A DNA stretch of 51,178 nt from a virus. The stretch spans positions 1 through 51,178 of IMG/VR virus record IMGVR_UViG_3300033182_000624, one strand, 5' to 3'. A program made the position numbers and the translations under genes. This document shows positions 7,360 to 16,993 of this stretch, one piece after another. Within the stretch, counting starts at the first letter, position 1; every line of letters begins with the position of its first letter. A model generated the notes under the pieces. It saw nothing but the letters and a program-made list of their open reading frames with translations, was not told the DNA's origin and searched no databases.

Positions 7360-8457
7360 CTAAAGGCTTAGGCCTTTAAATGTGTCGTTTGTTACATCTT
7401 GTTTTGTACCACCAATTACATAAGAACTAATTTCTGTTTCTTGTGGTGCTACTTGTACTTCTCCTCCACCGATCCATTTTTGTGTCCACGGTAAAGGATT
7501 CGTACCCATATTATATACCTTTTCTACGCCCACAGCATGCATTCTTTTGGCCGCAATAAACTCTACATATTGCTTGAGTAAGTCTGCATTTAATCCAATA
7601 ATACTACCGTCTTTAAACAAATAGTCGGCCCATGCTTTTTCTTGTTCAACAGCATCTATAAACATTTGCTTACATTCCTCTGCTGTTTCTTCTTTAATTT
7701 TAGCAAAGTCTTTGTCTTCTTGGGGTAAAAATTTTAGCATTTGTTGTGTACTTGCTAAATGTACATTTTCATCACGTGCAATTAGTTTGATAATTTTTGC
7801 ATTACCTTCCATTCTTTTGAGCTCTGCAAATGCCCAACTACATGCAAAACTTACATAGAAACGCACACCTTCGAGTATGTTTACACTCATTATGCATTTC
7901 CATAGTCTCTTTTTGTGTTCGTATAGGTCGTAACTGGCTAATCCTCGCTCTCTAACTTGATTGTATTCGATTAATTTATCGTAATTTTCTGTAATGCTGT
8001 CAGCACAGTCTACAATTTCTTTGATATCTAGCATTTCATCGAATACTTTACTAGGATTTGCATACACATTTCTAATAATGTGTGTATAACTTCTGCTGTG
8101 AATTGTTTCACTAAATGCCCAAGTTTCAATCCATGTTTCTAATTCTGGAATACTAACAATAGGCAGGAAAGCCAAATTAGGCGATCTTCCTTGAACACTA
8201 TCTAGCAATATTTGCCTTTTTAAATTACTAGTGAAAATATGTTGCTCGTGAGCAGATAGATCTTTAAAGTCTTTTGCATCTCTTAAAATATCTACTTCTT
8301 CTGGACGCCAAAAGAACCCTAACTGCTTGTCAGTTATTTTATCAAATTGTTTATACTTTAGAGTATCAAATCTTTGCATTCCCATGCCGCCATTATTATC
8401 CAAAAACATCTTTGCTTTTGTATGATCGGATTTATTTTTGATATCTAATACACTCAT
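7360..8457 (-). CDS. nrdB: Ribonucleotide reductase class Ia, small subunit
   Basis: Houses the di-iron tyrosyl radical used by NrdA to reduce ribonucleoside diphosphates. The metal and radical residues of E. coli NrdB are conserved: Asp in LLDSVQGRSPN, Glu, His and Tyr in FSETIHSRSYTH, Glu in ILEGVRFY, and Glu and His in RDENVHL. I chose ATG 8457, 8 bases after the nrdA stop and just after AGAAG; an in-frame TTG sits 12 bases earlier. At about 365 residues it is full length. Phage nrdB boosts dNTP supply during infection. Confidence 0.96.
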   Translation of the reverse strand: MSVLDIKNKSDHTKAKMFLDNNGGMGMQRFDTLKYKQFDKITDKQLGFFWRPEEVDILRDAKDFKDLSAHEQHIFTSNLKRQILLDSVQGRSPNLAFLPIVSIPELETWIETWAFSETIHSRSYTHIIRNVYANPSKVFDEMLDIKEIVDCADSITENYDKLIEYNQVRERGLASYDLYEHKKRLWKCIMSVNILEGVRFYVSFACSWAFAELKRMEGNAKIIKLIARDENVHLASTQQMLKFLPQEDKDFAKIKEETAEECKQMFIDAVEQEKAWADYLFKDGSIIGLNADLLKQYVEFIAAKRMHAVGVEKVYNMGTNPLPWTQKWIGGGEVQVAPQETEISSYVIGGTKQDVTNDTFKGLSL

Positions 8458-8465
8458 TTTCTTCT

Positions 8466-10754
8466 TCAAATCTTACAGCTCTCGCATTCTTCGTCGTCTT
8501 CAACAAATTCTGTTGTTACTTCAACTGGTTGGTCTTTGTTAATGTCTATTTCTCCCTGACCATCAAAAGTATTGTTGTAGTATAGTTGCTTGCCACCATA
8601 TTTATAAAACATGATCAGATGTTGTAAAAGTATACTCATCGGTACTTTTTCATCTTCGAAATGCTCAGGATTGTAAGATGTATTTACTGAAATGCCTTGA
8701 TCAATGTACTTTTGTAATACAGCACAAATTTTTAAGTAGCCTTCTGGCAACTTTTGATCCCACAGCAAGTCATACTTGTTTTTGAGTTTAGCATACTGCG
8801 GTACAACCTGCTTGAGCACACCATGCTTGCTTTGCTTGATACTCACATAACTGCGTGGTGGCTCAATACCATTAGTACTATTTGAAATTTGTGCAGAAGT
8901 TTCTGCTGGCATAAGTGCCATCAGTGTGCTGTTTCTAATACCTGTTTCTTTTAATTGTTTACGCAGTTCCTTCCAATCCATACGTTCTTTATGCTTGACT
9001 AGTTCATCAACATCTTTTTTGTATGTTTGGTTAGGAGTAATGCCGCGGCCATACTTGGTTTCCATAACTTTTGGTATAGCACCCTTTTCAATTGCTAAGT
9101 CAGCCGATGCTTTAATCAAGTAGTAACTCCACGCTTCTGCCCACTCGTCAACCAATTCTAAATTAGGATCTTGATAATTAGTATCATTTTTTGCTAACCA
9201 AAATGCAAAGTTAATGATACCGATGCCCAACGGACGCCTATTCATTGTGCTGAGTTCTGCCGCTAAAACAGGGTAACTTTGATAATCTAATAGTTCATCT
9301 AGTGCCCTTACTGCTAAGTCACAAACATTTTCAAACTCTGCAGGATTTTTGATTACACCCCAATTGATTGCACTTAAGGTACATAGGCTTATTTCGCCCT
9401 CAAGGTCATCAACATTTGTCAAAGGTTTAGTTGGTAAGTCGATCTCACAGCACAAATTACTTTGTCTAATTGGTGCTACTTCTTCGATGAATGCACCATG
9501 TGTGTTAGCATGGTCAACATTCATTAAATAAATTCTACCTGTGTCTTTACGTTCTTGTACAAACGCAGAAAACAATTCAATAGCAGGAATAGACTTCTTC
9601 CTAATACTGGTTTTACGTTCTGCCGCTTCGTATAATTCTTTAAACTTTTCCTGGTTATTAAAAAATGATTCGTATAAACCAGGAACATCATTTGGAGAAA
9701 ATAAAGTAATATTTCCTCCTTGTATTAATCTTTCATACATCAGTTTGTTAAATTGTACACCATAGTCCATGTGTCTGACACGATTATCTTCTGTACCTTT
9801 GTTGTTCTTTAGTACCAGCATGTCTTCGATTTCTAAATGCCAGATAGGATAGTACAGTGTAGCCGCTCCGCCTCTTACACCACCTTGACTGCAACTCTTT
9901 ACGGCACTTTGAAATAATTTATAGAAGGGAATAACCCCTGTGTGAGTTGCATCTCCATTCCTAATAGGTGAGCCAATCGCTCTAATACTGCCTGCACCGA
10001 TGCCAATGCCTGCTTTCTGACTTACATATTTTACAACTGCACTCGACGTTGCATTTATGCTGTCTAAACTATCGCCAGTTTCAATTAGTACACAACTACT
10101 AAACTGTCGTTGTGGTGTACGCACACCTGCCATTACAGGAGTAGGCAAACTGATTTTAAATGTACTGATTGCATCATAGTATGCTTTAACATACTTCATT
10201 CTTGTTTCTGCAGGATACTTGCCAAATAGTGTTGCCGCAATCATCATATATGCAACTTGCGGTGTTTCGAATATTTCTCCTGTTGCTCTATTTTGCACAA
10301 GATATTTCCCACGCATTTGCTCCATAGCCGCATAAGTCAAATATTCATCTCTGCTATGATCGATAAATTCTTGTAACTGGTTAATTTGTTCCTTACTATA
10401 TAATTCTAAGAACTCAGGATCATAAAAACCTTTGTCGACATTAACTTTGATTATGTCACAAAGACATGGAGGCTCAAATTGATTGTACACCATCTTACGC
10501 AAATGATAGTTAATCAATCTACCAGCAACAAACTGATAATTTGGAGTTTCTTCTGTGATTAAATCAGCGGCACTCTTAATAAGTGTTTCTTGTATATCAC
10601 ATGTGGATATGCCGTTTGAAAATTGAATTTGACTGTGAATTTCTACTTCACTAGCACTTACGCCAGTGATGTTTTCACAAGCATACATGACGACTTTATG
10701 CAACTTATCAATGTTAATATCTTCTTGTCTGCCGTCTCTTTTTGTAACCTGCAT
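8466..10754 (-). CDS. nrdA: Ribonucleotide reductase class Ia, large subunit
   Basis: The catalytic subunit reducing NDPs to dNDPs. It has an N-terminal ATP-cone (MQVTKRDGRQEDINIDKLHK), the active-site region around SNLCCEIDLPTKPL, finger-loop residues in LCTLSAINWG, the segment LMALMPAETSAQISNSTNG, and the C-terminal redox tail ending CESCKI. About 762 residues, which is full length. ATG 10754 was chosen because it follows GAGG; the longer frame would need a TTG. It forms an operon with nrdB and is driven by a sigma-70 promoter at 10799-10827, so it is early-expressed. Confidence 0.97.
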   Translation of the reverse strand: MQVTKRDGRQEDINIDKLHKVVMYACENITGVSASEVEIHSQIQFSNGISTCDIQETLIKSAADLITEETPNYQFVAGRLINYHLRKMVYNQFEPPCLCDIIKVNVDKGFYDPEFLELYSKEQINQLQEFIDHSRDEYLTYAAMEQMRGKYLVQNRATGEIFETPQVAYMMIAATLFGKYPAETRMKYVKAYYDAISTFKISLPTPVMAGVRTPQRQFSSCVLIETGDSLDSINATSSAVVKYVSQKAGIGIGAGSIRAIGSPIRNGDATHTGVIPFYKLFQSAVKSCSQGGVRGGAATLYYPIWHLEIEDMLVLKNNKGTEDNRVRHMDYGVQFNKLMYERLIQGGNITLFSPNDVPGLYESFFNNQEKFKELYEAAERKTSIRKKSIPAIELFSAFVQERKDTGRIYLMNVDHANTHGAFIEEVAPIRQSNLCCEIDLPTKPLTNVDDLEGEISLCTLSAINWGVIKNPAEFENVCDLAVRALDELLDYQSYPVLAAELSTMNRRPLGIGIINFAFWLAKNDTNYQDPNLELVDEWAEAWSYYLIKASADLAIEKGAIPKVMETKYGRGITPNQTYKKDVDELVKHKERMDWKELRKQLKETGIRNSTLMALMPAETSAQISNSTNGIEPPRSYVSIKQSKHGVLKQVVPQYAKLKNKYDLLWDQKLPEGYLKICAVLQKYIDQGISVNTSYNPEHFEDEKVPMSILLQHLIMFYKYGGKQLYYNNTFDGQGEIDINKDQPVEVTTEFVEDDEECESCKI

Positions 10755-10798
10755 GTGTGTCCTCAAATGTTGATTGTAGTAATATTTACCTAGATTTT

Positions 10799-10827
10799 AT
10801 TATAGTATAAAACAGTATTAAAGTCAA
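10799..10827 (-). promoter_or_regulatory. Sigma-70 promoter for nrdAB
   Basis: -35 TTGACT (10822-10827), 17-bp spacer, -10 TATAAT (10799-10804), about 45 bases upstream of nrdA. Confidence 0.85.
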
Positions 10828-11252
10828 GAACAGATTTGATTTTTTGGTACAACGTGCTTGGTAAAAACAACTGAATTGTCTATTGCAAATTGTTCTGTTA
10901 CTACTGTATCAGAAAAATTATAAACCAGTCCGTTGTCTAATAACACTAGTCCATCGGACCCATCTAGTGTATTACTTATCACTAAGAACGTTAAATTTTC
11001 GCTAGTAATGAAACCTTTATTAATTAATGTTGCAGTTAAAACTAATGTGATTCCGGACTTACAAAAATATCCTTCGCTTACTATTTCAAATGGATTAGGC
11101 CAACTACTAGGAGTATAGTAATCTAAGTAACGTTGCAATACTTTGATAGTGCTAAATTCTTTGTGTAAATCATTTACAGATTCGAATTCGCGATGGCGTA
11201 ACTCCCGCCAAATTTTTAATCTTTCTTCTGAGGATTGAAAATCAAAAAACAT
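10824..11252 (-). CDS. Hypothetical protein downstream of fibre-like gene
   Basis: A 142-residue protein starting MFFDFQSSEERLKIWRELRH at ATG 11252, coupled to the preceding structural gene by a TAATG overlap. The N-terminal third is charged and helical; the rest is beta-rich and hydrophobic. No family is recognised. Co-transcription with the large fibre-like gene suggests a structural or chaperone role. The nrdA -35 element lies inside its 3' end. Confidence 0.6.
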   Translation of the reverse strand: MFFDFQSSEERLKIWRELRHREFESVNDLHKEFSTIKVLQRYLDYYTPSSWPNPFEIVSEGYFCKSGITLVLTATLINKGFITSENLTFLVISNTLDGSDGLVLLDNGLVYNFSDTVVTEQFAIDNSVVFTKHVVPKNQICS

Positions 11253-13792
11253 TAGCCAGCGGAATCCCAACTACGTTTAATATAAGTCATTTGCAATTCA
11301 GTACTAGGAACTAATGTATTTCTGAATTGTAATTGTAGTTGGTAATTGCCTGAGCCGTCGGGTATAACAGATCCAGTTATGTTAACATTGCCTGCTGTAT
11401 TAGAAGTAAAATCTGTATAGGTATCGTTAACCAGTACTCCGTTGTTTCTAATATCTGCAGATGCCAGCAAAGAACCAATTCTTTTGTAAGTGGTGTTTGG
11501 ATCTGCATCTGAGTCAGCATCGATAAGTGCATACTCTATAAAAATTGTATCGTATCTTGTTACATCAAATGTTAAATTAGAAACTGTACCCGGATACGGT
11601 CCGCCTGGTAAAATTGTAAATGCCTCTGGCGAACTGTAAATTGTATCAGCAGTACCTGCTTCTTGTGTTTCTAATGTTAATATTTCAATGTTTGTTTTTA
11701 CATTAAGTAAACCTTTAACTTCTGGGCTTTCGCTATCAAAATATATATTATTCAAAACTTTGGTAAAGTTTCTTGCTTCTTCACTACTGTCAAACGATAC
11801 TTCTTTTAGGGTACTATCTATGCCGCTAAATTGCCAACCGCCTGACTTATATTTAGGCGATGTCCTAGCAGTGTCGTTATAGAATTCATTTACAGCAAGT
11901 TCTGTGAACAAATTAGTGTTTGCATTTTGTACATCAATGAGCCAATTTTCTAACTTTGATTTAATTGTACTATTATCTCTGGTATAATTTTCTGGAATAA
12001 CTTTTAAGTAGTTAGAAAAAGTTAGATTAGCATCATCATATACTCTAAAACCAGATGATAATTTACTTTCGCTTTCTGTTTCTGTGATATAAATTTTGTT
12101 AGTTGTGCCTGGAACATAATTCATTTTAAATCTATTAACATTCTCATTGAAATGTGTAACTACTGTATCTAGAGACACATTACCACTAACATCTAAACTA
12201 TCAACAGGCGTAACATACACATTAGCCGCCGATACATTGGGCGTTAATGTTACATTTCCTGGAGATGTAACTGTTACACCAGATGATATTACATTACAAC
12301 TAAAAGCATTTTCAGTAATTTTATGTGTTGCAAATGTGCCTTGTAATTGGTTTGGCCCGGACAATGTAACATCTGATCCATTATAACCGTGACTAGTTTC
12401 ATCGATTAAAATATTTGCAGAACTTCCACCTTTATAAACGATCACAAAAACATCAGTGTTGATGCTGGAATTTGCTGTTAGTGTAGTTCCGACAAGGATT
12501 TTGTCACCTTCAACTGAACTAATAGTTAATGTATTTGTATGTTGTCCTGTGGCACCATTAGGATCGTAAATATAAACAGTATCCGATGTTGTTATTCCGC
12601 TTGATGTATTTACAAATAAACCGGTAGTATCAGTTGACGATACACGTCTACCTATAAATCCAACATTACCGTTTGTGTTTACAGTTAAAACATTACCAGT
12701 TTTTGTATATGGTAAAACCTTACCGTCCAACCACCCAGTTGTGCTCTCTAGATTAGAGTTTAAAAATCCTCCTGAAGAGCTAAAATTAGATTCATCGATT
12801 GCATTTAATGATATATCGTAGTATCCACTAGAAGCATTTGCAGTCATAGGAGACGAACTACTAATAGTTCTATTTCTACTTAAATAAAGTGTGCCCAGAG
12901 GAACATTTACTTGATCCCATTGCATTACTTCTGCTGGTGTATTCAGTACTTCAGTAGCCACAATGATATGCTTTGGACTAAGTCCAATAAAGCCTACTCC
13001 GGTACTAGATGATAGGACAACATTTTTTTGATCTAAAAATCTATGTTGTAATCTAGATGTAGTTCCATCACTGGTATTCCATTCGCTGTCTAATCTGACA
13101 TGAAATGGTGGGACACCGGTTGGTTGTGAAGGTGAAGGATTAATATCATTAAGGTTACTATCTATAGCACTCCATACATCAGCGTTACTATAATATGTAA
13201 TACCAATCTCATCTTTATTTGTTGGTCTGGTTCTAAAAGATAATTTATGAACATCGGAATTTGTTGTTCCTGCGGCACTAAAGAAATAATCTGCACCGCT
13301 TGAAATATTATTGTGAGATCCATTACCTGTTGTATCGGCACTTATAACAGTGCCGTTTTTAACAACACGCATACTTTCGTTACCGAATGCAACGTTTGTG
13401 CTAATATCTGTAAAAACTGTTTCACCTGTAGCAAACACAGGGCCAATTGAACTGTCGCCTTGTATTGCATTACTTGTAGGTGTCCAAGTTACACTGTCTA
13501 CAGTACCGTCAAATGTATTTCTCGGAAATCTTTTGTGTGGGACACGAAATTGAACCATCTGCACATTAGACAGAGATCTAGTAACACTTTCAGCACTAAT
13601 TGATAGCCCCGATTCAAATTTTGCAACTTTATTGTAAGAATCGCTTACAACTGATGTATCTGCACCAATATAAATTTGTCTAGTGTCTGTTGCAAATCCA
13701 ATTTCACCTGGACGTAAAGGCTTAGGGAGATCTTGTTTTAAACCCCTTCTATTTTGTATTCGTGTTATGATTTTTTTATTTTCAGTTGCCAC
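11252..13792 (-). CDS. Large structural protein, Mtd-type N-terminus (tail fibre/baseplate)
   Basis: About 846 residues. I chose the GTG at 13792, eight bases after an AGGAG site; the upstream in-frame codons overlap the late promoter. The N-terminal RIQNRRGLKQDLPKPLRPGE followed by IGFATDTRQIYIG matches the N-terminal domain of major tropism determinant-like proteins, where a short beta-prism attaches receptor-binding or fibre proteins. The rest is Ser/Thr/Asn-rich beta repeats (many SSG, NTNGNVG stretches) typical of fibres. It has no enzyme motif. A GATAAATA late promoter precedes it. Confidence 0.75.
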   Translation of the reverse strand: MATENKKIITRIQNRRGLKQDLPKPLRPGEIGFATDTRQIYIGADTSVVSDSYNKVAKFESGLSISAESVTRSLSNVQMVQFRVPHKRFPRNTFDGTVDSVTWTPTSNAIQGDSSIGPVFATGETVFTDISTNVAFGNESMRVVKNGTVISADTTGNGSHNNISSGADYFFSAAGTTNSDVHKLSFRTRPTNKDEIGITYYSNADVWSAIDSNLNDINPSPSQPTGVPPFHVRLDSEWNTSDGTTSRLQHRFLDQKNVVLSSSTGVGFIGLSPKHIIVATEVLNTPAEVMQWDQVNVPLGTLYLSRNRTISSSSPMTANASSGYYDISLNAIDESNFSSSGGFLNSNLESTTGWLDGKVLPYTKTGNVLTVNTNGNVGFIGRRVSSTDTTGLFVNTSSGITTSDTVYIYDPNGATGQHTNTLTISSVEGDKILVGTTLTANSSINTDVFVIVYKGGSSANILIDETSHGYNGSDVTLSGPNQLQGTFATHKITENAFSCNVISSGVTVTSPGNVTLTPNVSAANVYVTPVDSLDVSGNVSLDTVVTHFNENVNRFKMNYVPGTTNKIYITETESESKLSSGFRVYDDANLTFSNYLKVIPENYTRDNSTIKSKLENWLIDVQNANTNLFTELAVNEFYNDTARTSPKYKSGGWQFSGIDSTLKEVSFDSSEEARNFTKVLNNIYFDSESPEVKGLLNVKTNIEILTLETQEAGTADTIYSSPEAFTILPGGPYPGTVSNLTFDVTRYDTIFIEYALIDADSDADPNTTYKRIGSLLASADIRNNGVLVNDTYTDFTSNTAGNVNITGSVIPDGSGNYQLQLQFRNTLVPSTELQMTYIKRSWDSAG

Positions 13793-13815
13793 TACATAGT
13801 CTCCTAACTTAGTAG

Positions 13816-13823
13816 TATTTATC
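13816..13823 (-). promoter_or_regulatory. Late promoter for fibre-like gene
   Basis: GATAAATA, 23 bases upstream of the GTG start, with AGGAG between. Confidence 0.65.
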
Positions 13824-13836
13824 ACTTTTATCTATC

Positions 13837-14278
13837 TTACCATACCAGCACTAACACTTTCCTGTAACCTTTGGTGATTTTTGTTACTCCATGGAGCCTA
13901 CCTTTAGGATGAAATATATGATCTCCTGGTTGCATAGTTACAATTTCGAATTTATTTGTTCGTATGCAAGTTTCTCCTCCCTGTAAATCCTTAGATGATT
14001 CTATTAATATAATACTAGTACCGTAATTGCAAGCATCTAAATGTAAGTTTGCTACTGAACCTACATTATATTTTAAAAGTTTTATTACTGGTTGATGATC
14101 AGAGGGTATGTCATCTATTGGTTTTTTCTACTAACGATAGTATTTTATTGTATAAAGGATCTGTATTATCTATGTAAGTTTTATAAACATCATCTAGATA
14201 TTCATTTTTAGATCTTACAAGTTTGTGAAAATTAGCAGTTTCGAATAATGGTGTACACAATGAAAGTAATTTTTTCAT
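13837..14278 (-). pseudogene. 2OG-Fe(II) oxygenase with a frameshift at an A6 run
   Basis: The ATG at 14278 opens a frame (MKKLLSLCTPLFETANFHKL) that stops after 55 codons. A second frame continues with the rest of an oxygenase to the TAA at 13837: IDDIPSDHQPVIKLLKYNVG, then the iron motif HLDA, QGGETCI, and FHPKGRLHGVTKITKGYRKV. Removing one A from the six-A run (T6 at 14122-14127 on the plus strand) fuses them into one protein of about 147 residues with both iron histidines and the distal Arg. It could be a true mutation, an assembly indel or a programmed +1 shift. It follows the nuclease gene by two bases. Confidence 0.75.
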
Positions 14279-14280
14279 TA

Positions 14281-14949
14281 CTATCTCTTTGCGTAATAAT
14301 CTGCTAACCTATTTGCCCATTTATCACAATATCTATCAAACTCTTCGCCTTCTATAATAAACTCAGCAAAGTTTGATTCTCTATCTACCATTAGTATTAC
14401 AACTTTCTTAATATTACTTTCAAACATTTCGTTATGTGCTAGTGCATACGCACAACCTTGTAGAAAATAATCTTCAATCCATTCACGTTTTTTAATTTTT
14501 TTAGCAGTTTTGAAATCGATAATTGCTTCTTCGCCTTCATACATACCTATAGCATCCGATGTTCCTGCGTATAAGCCTTGTGCAATTAAACCAACTTCTA
14601 CACCGTAAAGTTCATCGACTTTATTAAGACCGTTGTTTAGCATTTGATTAGTCATGCTTTCTGCCATTATACTAATATGATTGTTTCCAAATGAAACATC
14701 CTCACCTAGTATATGTTTTTCTAATGCATTGTGTACTTTTGTACCTAGTCCTGCACTTTCTTGACTAATTCTATTTGCTTCTTGCTCGCCTACACGTTTA
14801 CGCCAAGCAATTAATGCTGTTTTATCACCAGTATCACTTAAGATAGTTGTTACACTAGGCACAGGATCGCCAGTATCGTCTGTGTATTGTCTGCCTTGTT
14901 TTGTTTGAATTCTTTTGAGCTTGGGGTATTCGTATTTAGATTTTAACAT
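14281..14949 (-). CDS. PD-(D/E)XK nuclease, RecB/Cas4-like
   Basis: A 222-residue protein. Order of motifs: LGTKVHNALEKH (the His motif), AGTSDAIGMYEGE (metal Asp), AIIDFKTAKK (the D-x-K catalytic pair) and YFLQGCAYALAHNE (the Q-x3-Y motif). This is the arrangement of RecB-family exonucleases and Cas4. There is no Cys cluster, so no iron-sulfur centre. Comparable nucleases in marine T4-like phages are annotated as exonucleases and probably act in DNA processing or host DNA breakdown. It stands alone between structural genes. Confidence 0.82.
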   Translation of the reverse strand: MLKSKYEYPKLKRIQTKQGRQYTDDTGDPVPSVTTILSDTGDKTALIAWRKRVGEQEANRISQESAGLGTKVHNALEKHILGEDVSFGNNHISIMAESMTNQMLNNGLNKVDELYGVEVGLIAQGLYAGTSDAIGMYEGEEAIIDFKTAKKIKKREWIEDYFLQGCAYALAHNEMFESNIKKVVILMVDRESNFAEFIIEGEEFDRYCDKWANRLADYYAKR

Positions 14950-14970
14950 GTAAAATATACTTCATAGTTG

Positions 14971-15288
14971 TTACCAACTAATGTTCCATTGTAAGTGGTT
15001 AGTCTGACCCGGGTCGCTAACTATACTTACCCCGTAACCTAAATCTGTGAAGTATTTTTTGACATAATTTAATTGATCTATTTTGGTAGGATCTGATGTA
15101 ATGCCGTTCCAAACATTATAGTATACATTACTGTTTGTCATTGCAGTATTATTAACATTTGCATAAAGTATACCAGCATCAACATTTACAAAAACAGCAC
15201 TTTCAATTGCTGTAATTTCATTGTGTATAACAGTATTATTTCTGCTATCCTTTCTTGCTGTTGTTGCGTTTATGAATATACCTGGCAT
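14971..15288 (-). CDS. Hypothetical structural-region protein
   Basis: A 105-residue protein beginning MPGIFINATTARKDSRNNTV. Predicted content is beta-rich, with Asn/Val/Tyr-rich stretches (NVYYNVWNGI) like small neck or head proteins. The start overlaps the stop of the upstream gene. No family is recognised. Position within a structural block is the only hint to function. Confidence 0.6.
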   Translation of the reverse strand: MPGIFINATTARKDSRNNTVIHNEITAIESAVFVNVDAGILYANVNNTAMTNSNVYYNVWNGITSDPTKIDQLNYVKKYFTDLGYGVSIVSDPGQTNHLQWNISW

Positions 15289-15626
15289 TATTGTGGTAAC
15301 TCCGAATTAATATCGCTCATTGCTTGATTTCCAGCCATTGCACCTACATCAACACTTGGTTCTGCATCAGTATCTACTGTTGCAGGTAACTCGTCCATCG
15401 GTACAATTTTTTCTTTGTCAACACTACTAGCAAAACCACTTTGATCAACTGCTTGTATTACTTCTGCTGTAGTAGTAATAAATCCTTCGTTTGCTAGTGC
15501 TTGTCTAAATGTTTCTGTGGGAATTTCTTTTACATCTGTTGCCGCAATTTGTACCAAAAGATCTTGTACCGCAACAATTAAGTCGCTAAAGTAACTTTCC
15601 TTAACAACGATTTCGCTAATGAGCAT
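15288..15626 (-). CDS. Hypothetical protein with tag-like N-terminus
   Basis: A 112-residue protein beginning MLISEIVVKESYFSDLIVAV, with a helical first half and an acidic, Pro/Asp-rich tail. The first ten residues resemble the tag shared by the 17-30 kb block, with VKE as a possible cleavage site. It lies two bases after the next gene upstream. Function unknown. Confidence 0.6.
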   Translation of the reverse strand: MLISEIVVKESYFSDLIVAVQDLLVQIAATDVKEIPTETFRQALANEGFITTTAEVIQAVDQSGFASSVDKEKIVPMDELPATVDTDAEPSVDVGAMAGNQAMSDINSELPQ

Positions 15627-15628
15627 GT

Positions 15629-16936
15629 TTACACCTCTACTGGTGCTCTACCCATTGGCTCTTCCTCTGGACCGGCGGCAGCAGGTTCGTTAACATCCAT
15701 AGCAGGATCAACCTCGGGCATATCATCTATAACTGTATCTGCTGGACTAGGTTCTGCTAATTCGCCAGTGTCGCCTAAACCCATTTCAGCACCTGCTACA
15801 GGTTCGCCTGTAATTTCGCCAACTAATGTATTAATGCCTTCTTTACCTGCTTTAGCACCTTCGAGTGCCGCTTGTAAAACTTGGTCTGCTGAATCTTTAA
15901 ACTGTTGAGCCCTTTGTGCGCCAAACTCGTGAATCATTTGGTCTGCAATAGCAGGAATATCTTCGTTAACCATTCTACCTAATCTTTCAACTTGGTCTTG
16001 AATATCGTCTGCTAATGCCCTAACAGCCATTACAACTTCTGCTTCTTCTACAGAAGTGCCTTCGAGTTCTTCAGCCAACATGTTGTCGATGATGTCATCG
16101 AACATACTTTCGTTTTTCTTTTCATCTTCTGTATCGCCAGTGACTTTGTACGTCTTGCCGTCTACTTCAAACTCATCTTCATCTGCGGCGATTGCTTTTC
16201 TTCTTGCATCAACAAATTTGTTTGCTTCTTTGATTTTAGCACCAAAAAACTTGATACCGTTTGCAACTGCATCTTCTTCTAAACCGTTAAGGAAACCTAC
16301 AACGGCGTCTCTGCTCTTACCGGATACTTGTGCAAACATACCTAATTTTTCTTCAATTGCTTCTAAACTTGCTGAGTCAGATAATTCGACACCGCACTCT
16401 TTTGCAAGTTCTCTCAATAAAAACTCATTCAAATCTGTTTGTGGTTCTTCGACAATTTCTTCTAGGGATTCATTAGAACTGCAATTTGATTCAAAATAAT
16501 CTTTTGCCGCTTTAAGAACTATAGGAAGAACATGTTCATCATCATAGGCAAATCTATTATCCATTCTGTATCTATTCATACACTCTTTACTTGCTTCATC
16601 AACTGTGTAACCACTATCCATAAGTTGCTGAACACTTGCCATAAGTGCATCTTTCATTTCCATGTATGCAGGTGATTCTGCGTACATGCCTTCGTTAAGC
16701 ATAGTAGTTGCTACATCTCTGATGCCTAAATATTTTGCATATTCGGGTTGTAAATGAAACTGCTTTCCATAGCCTTTAATTTTAACTAGAGCCATGTCTG
16801 CTTTTTCTTTAACTCTAACTAATTTATCTCTCGCCGGAAAGCCCATTAGAACAGCCATATTAAATTCTTCTTTGAGGAATTTATTTACTTTGGCTATCTT
16901 TTCTCTGCCGTTTTGATTAAATTCTTTTAAAAACAT
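15629..16936 (-). CDS. Acidic helical protein, possible head-assembly protein
   Basis: A 435-residue protein starting MFLKEFNQNGREKIAKVNKF. Residues 30-160 contain a conserved-looking domain (VLMGFPARDKLVRV, SPAYMEMKDALMASVQQLMD). The middle has charged helices (VDARRKAIAADEDEFEVDG) and the last 70 residues are acidic, Ala/Pro-rich and probably disordered. Length, acidity and helicity recall scaffold or prohead core proteins, but no homologue is recognised. A late promoter lies 34 bases upstream. Confidence 0.6.
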   Translation of the reverse strand: MFLKEFNQNGREKIAKVNKFLKEEFNMAVLMGFPARDKLVRVKEKADMALVKIKGYGKQFHLQPEYAKYLGIRDVATTMLNEGMYAESPAYMEMKDALMASVQQLMDSGYTVDEASKECMNRYRMDNRFAYDDEHVLPIVLKAAKDYFESNCSSNESLEEIVEEPQTDLNEFLLRELAKECGVELSDSASLEAIEEKLGMFAQVSGKSRDAVVGFLNGLEEDAVANGIKFFGAKIKEANKFVDARRKAIAADEDEFEVDGKTYKVTGDTEDEKKNESMFDDIIDNMLAEELEGTSVEEAEVVMAVRALADDIQDQVERLGRMVNEDIPAIADQMIHEFGAQRAQQFKDSADQVLQAALEGAKAGKEGINTLVGEITGEPVAGAEMGLGDTGELAEPSPADTVIDDMPEVDPAMDVNEPAAAGPEEEPMGRAPVEV

Positions 16937-16970
16937 GATATTCTTCCCAATATTAAATTGTCTATACTCT

Positions 16971-16978
16971 TATTTATC
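16971..16978 (-). promoter_or_regulatory. Late promoter for 435-aa acidic protein
   Basis: GATAAATA upstream of the ATG at 16936 (34-base leader). Confidence 0.6.
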
Positions 16979-16993
16979 ATCTAGATGAAAGTT

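Noticed and set aside
16056-16499. Plus-strand frame of 147 aa
   Set aside because: It lies entirely opposite the 435-residue acidic protein gene, has Ser-rich low-complexity content and no upstream signals; shadow of Glu/Asp codons.
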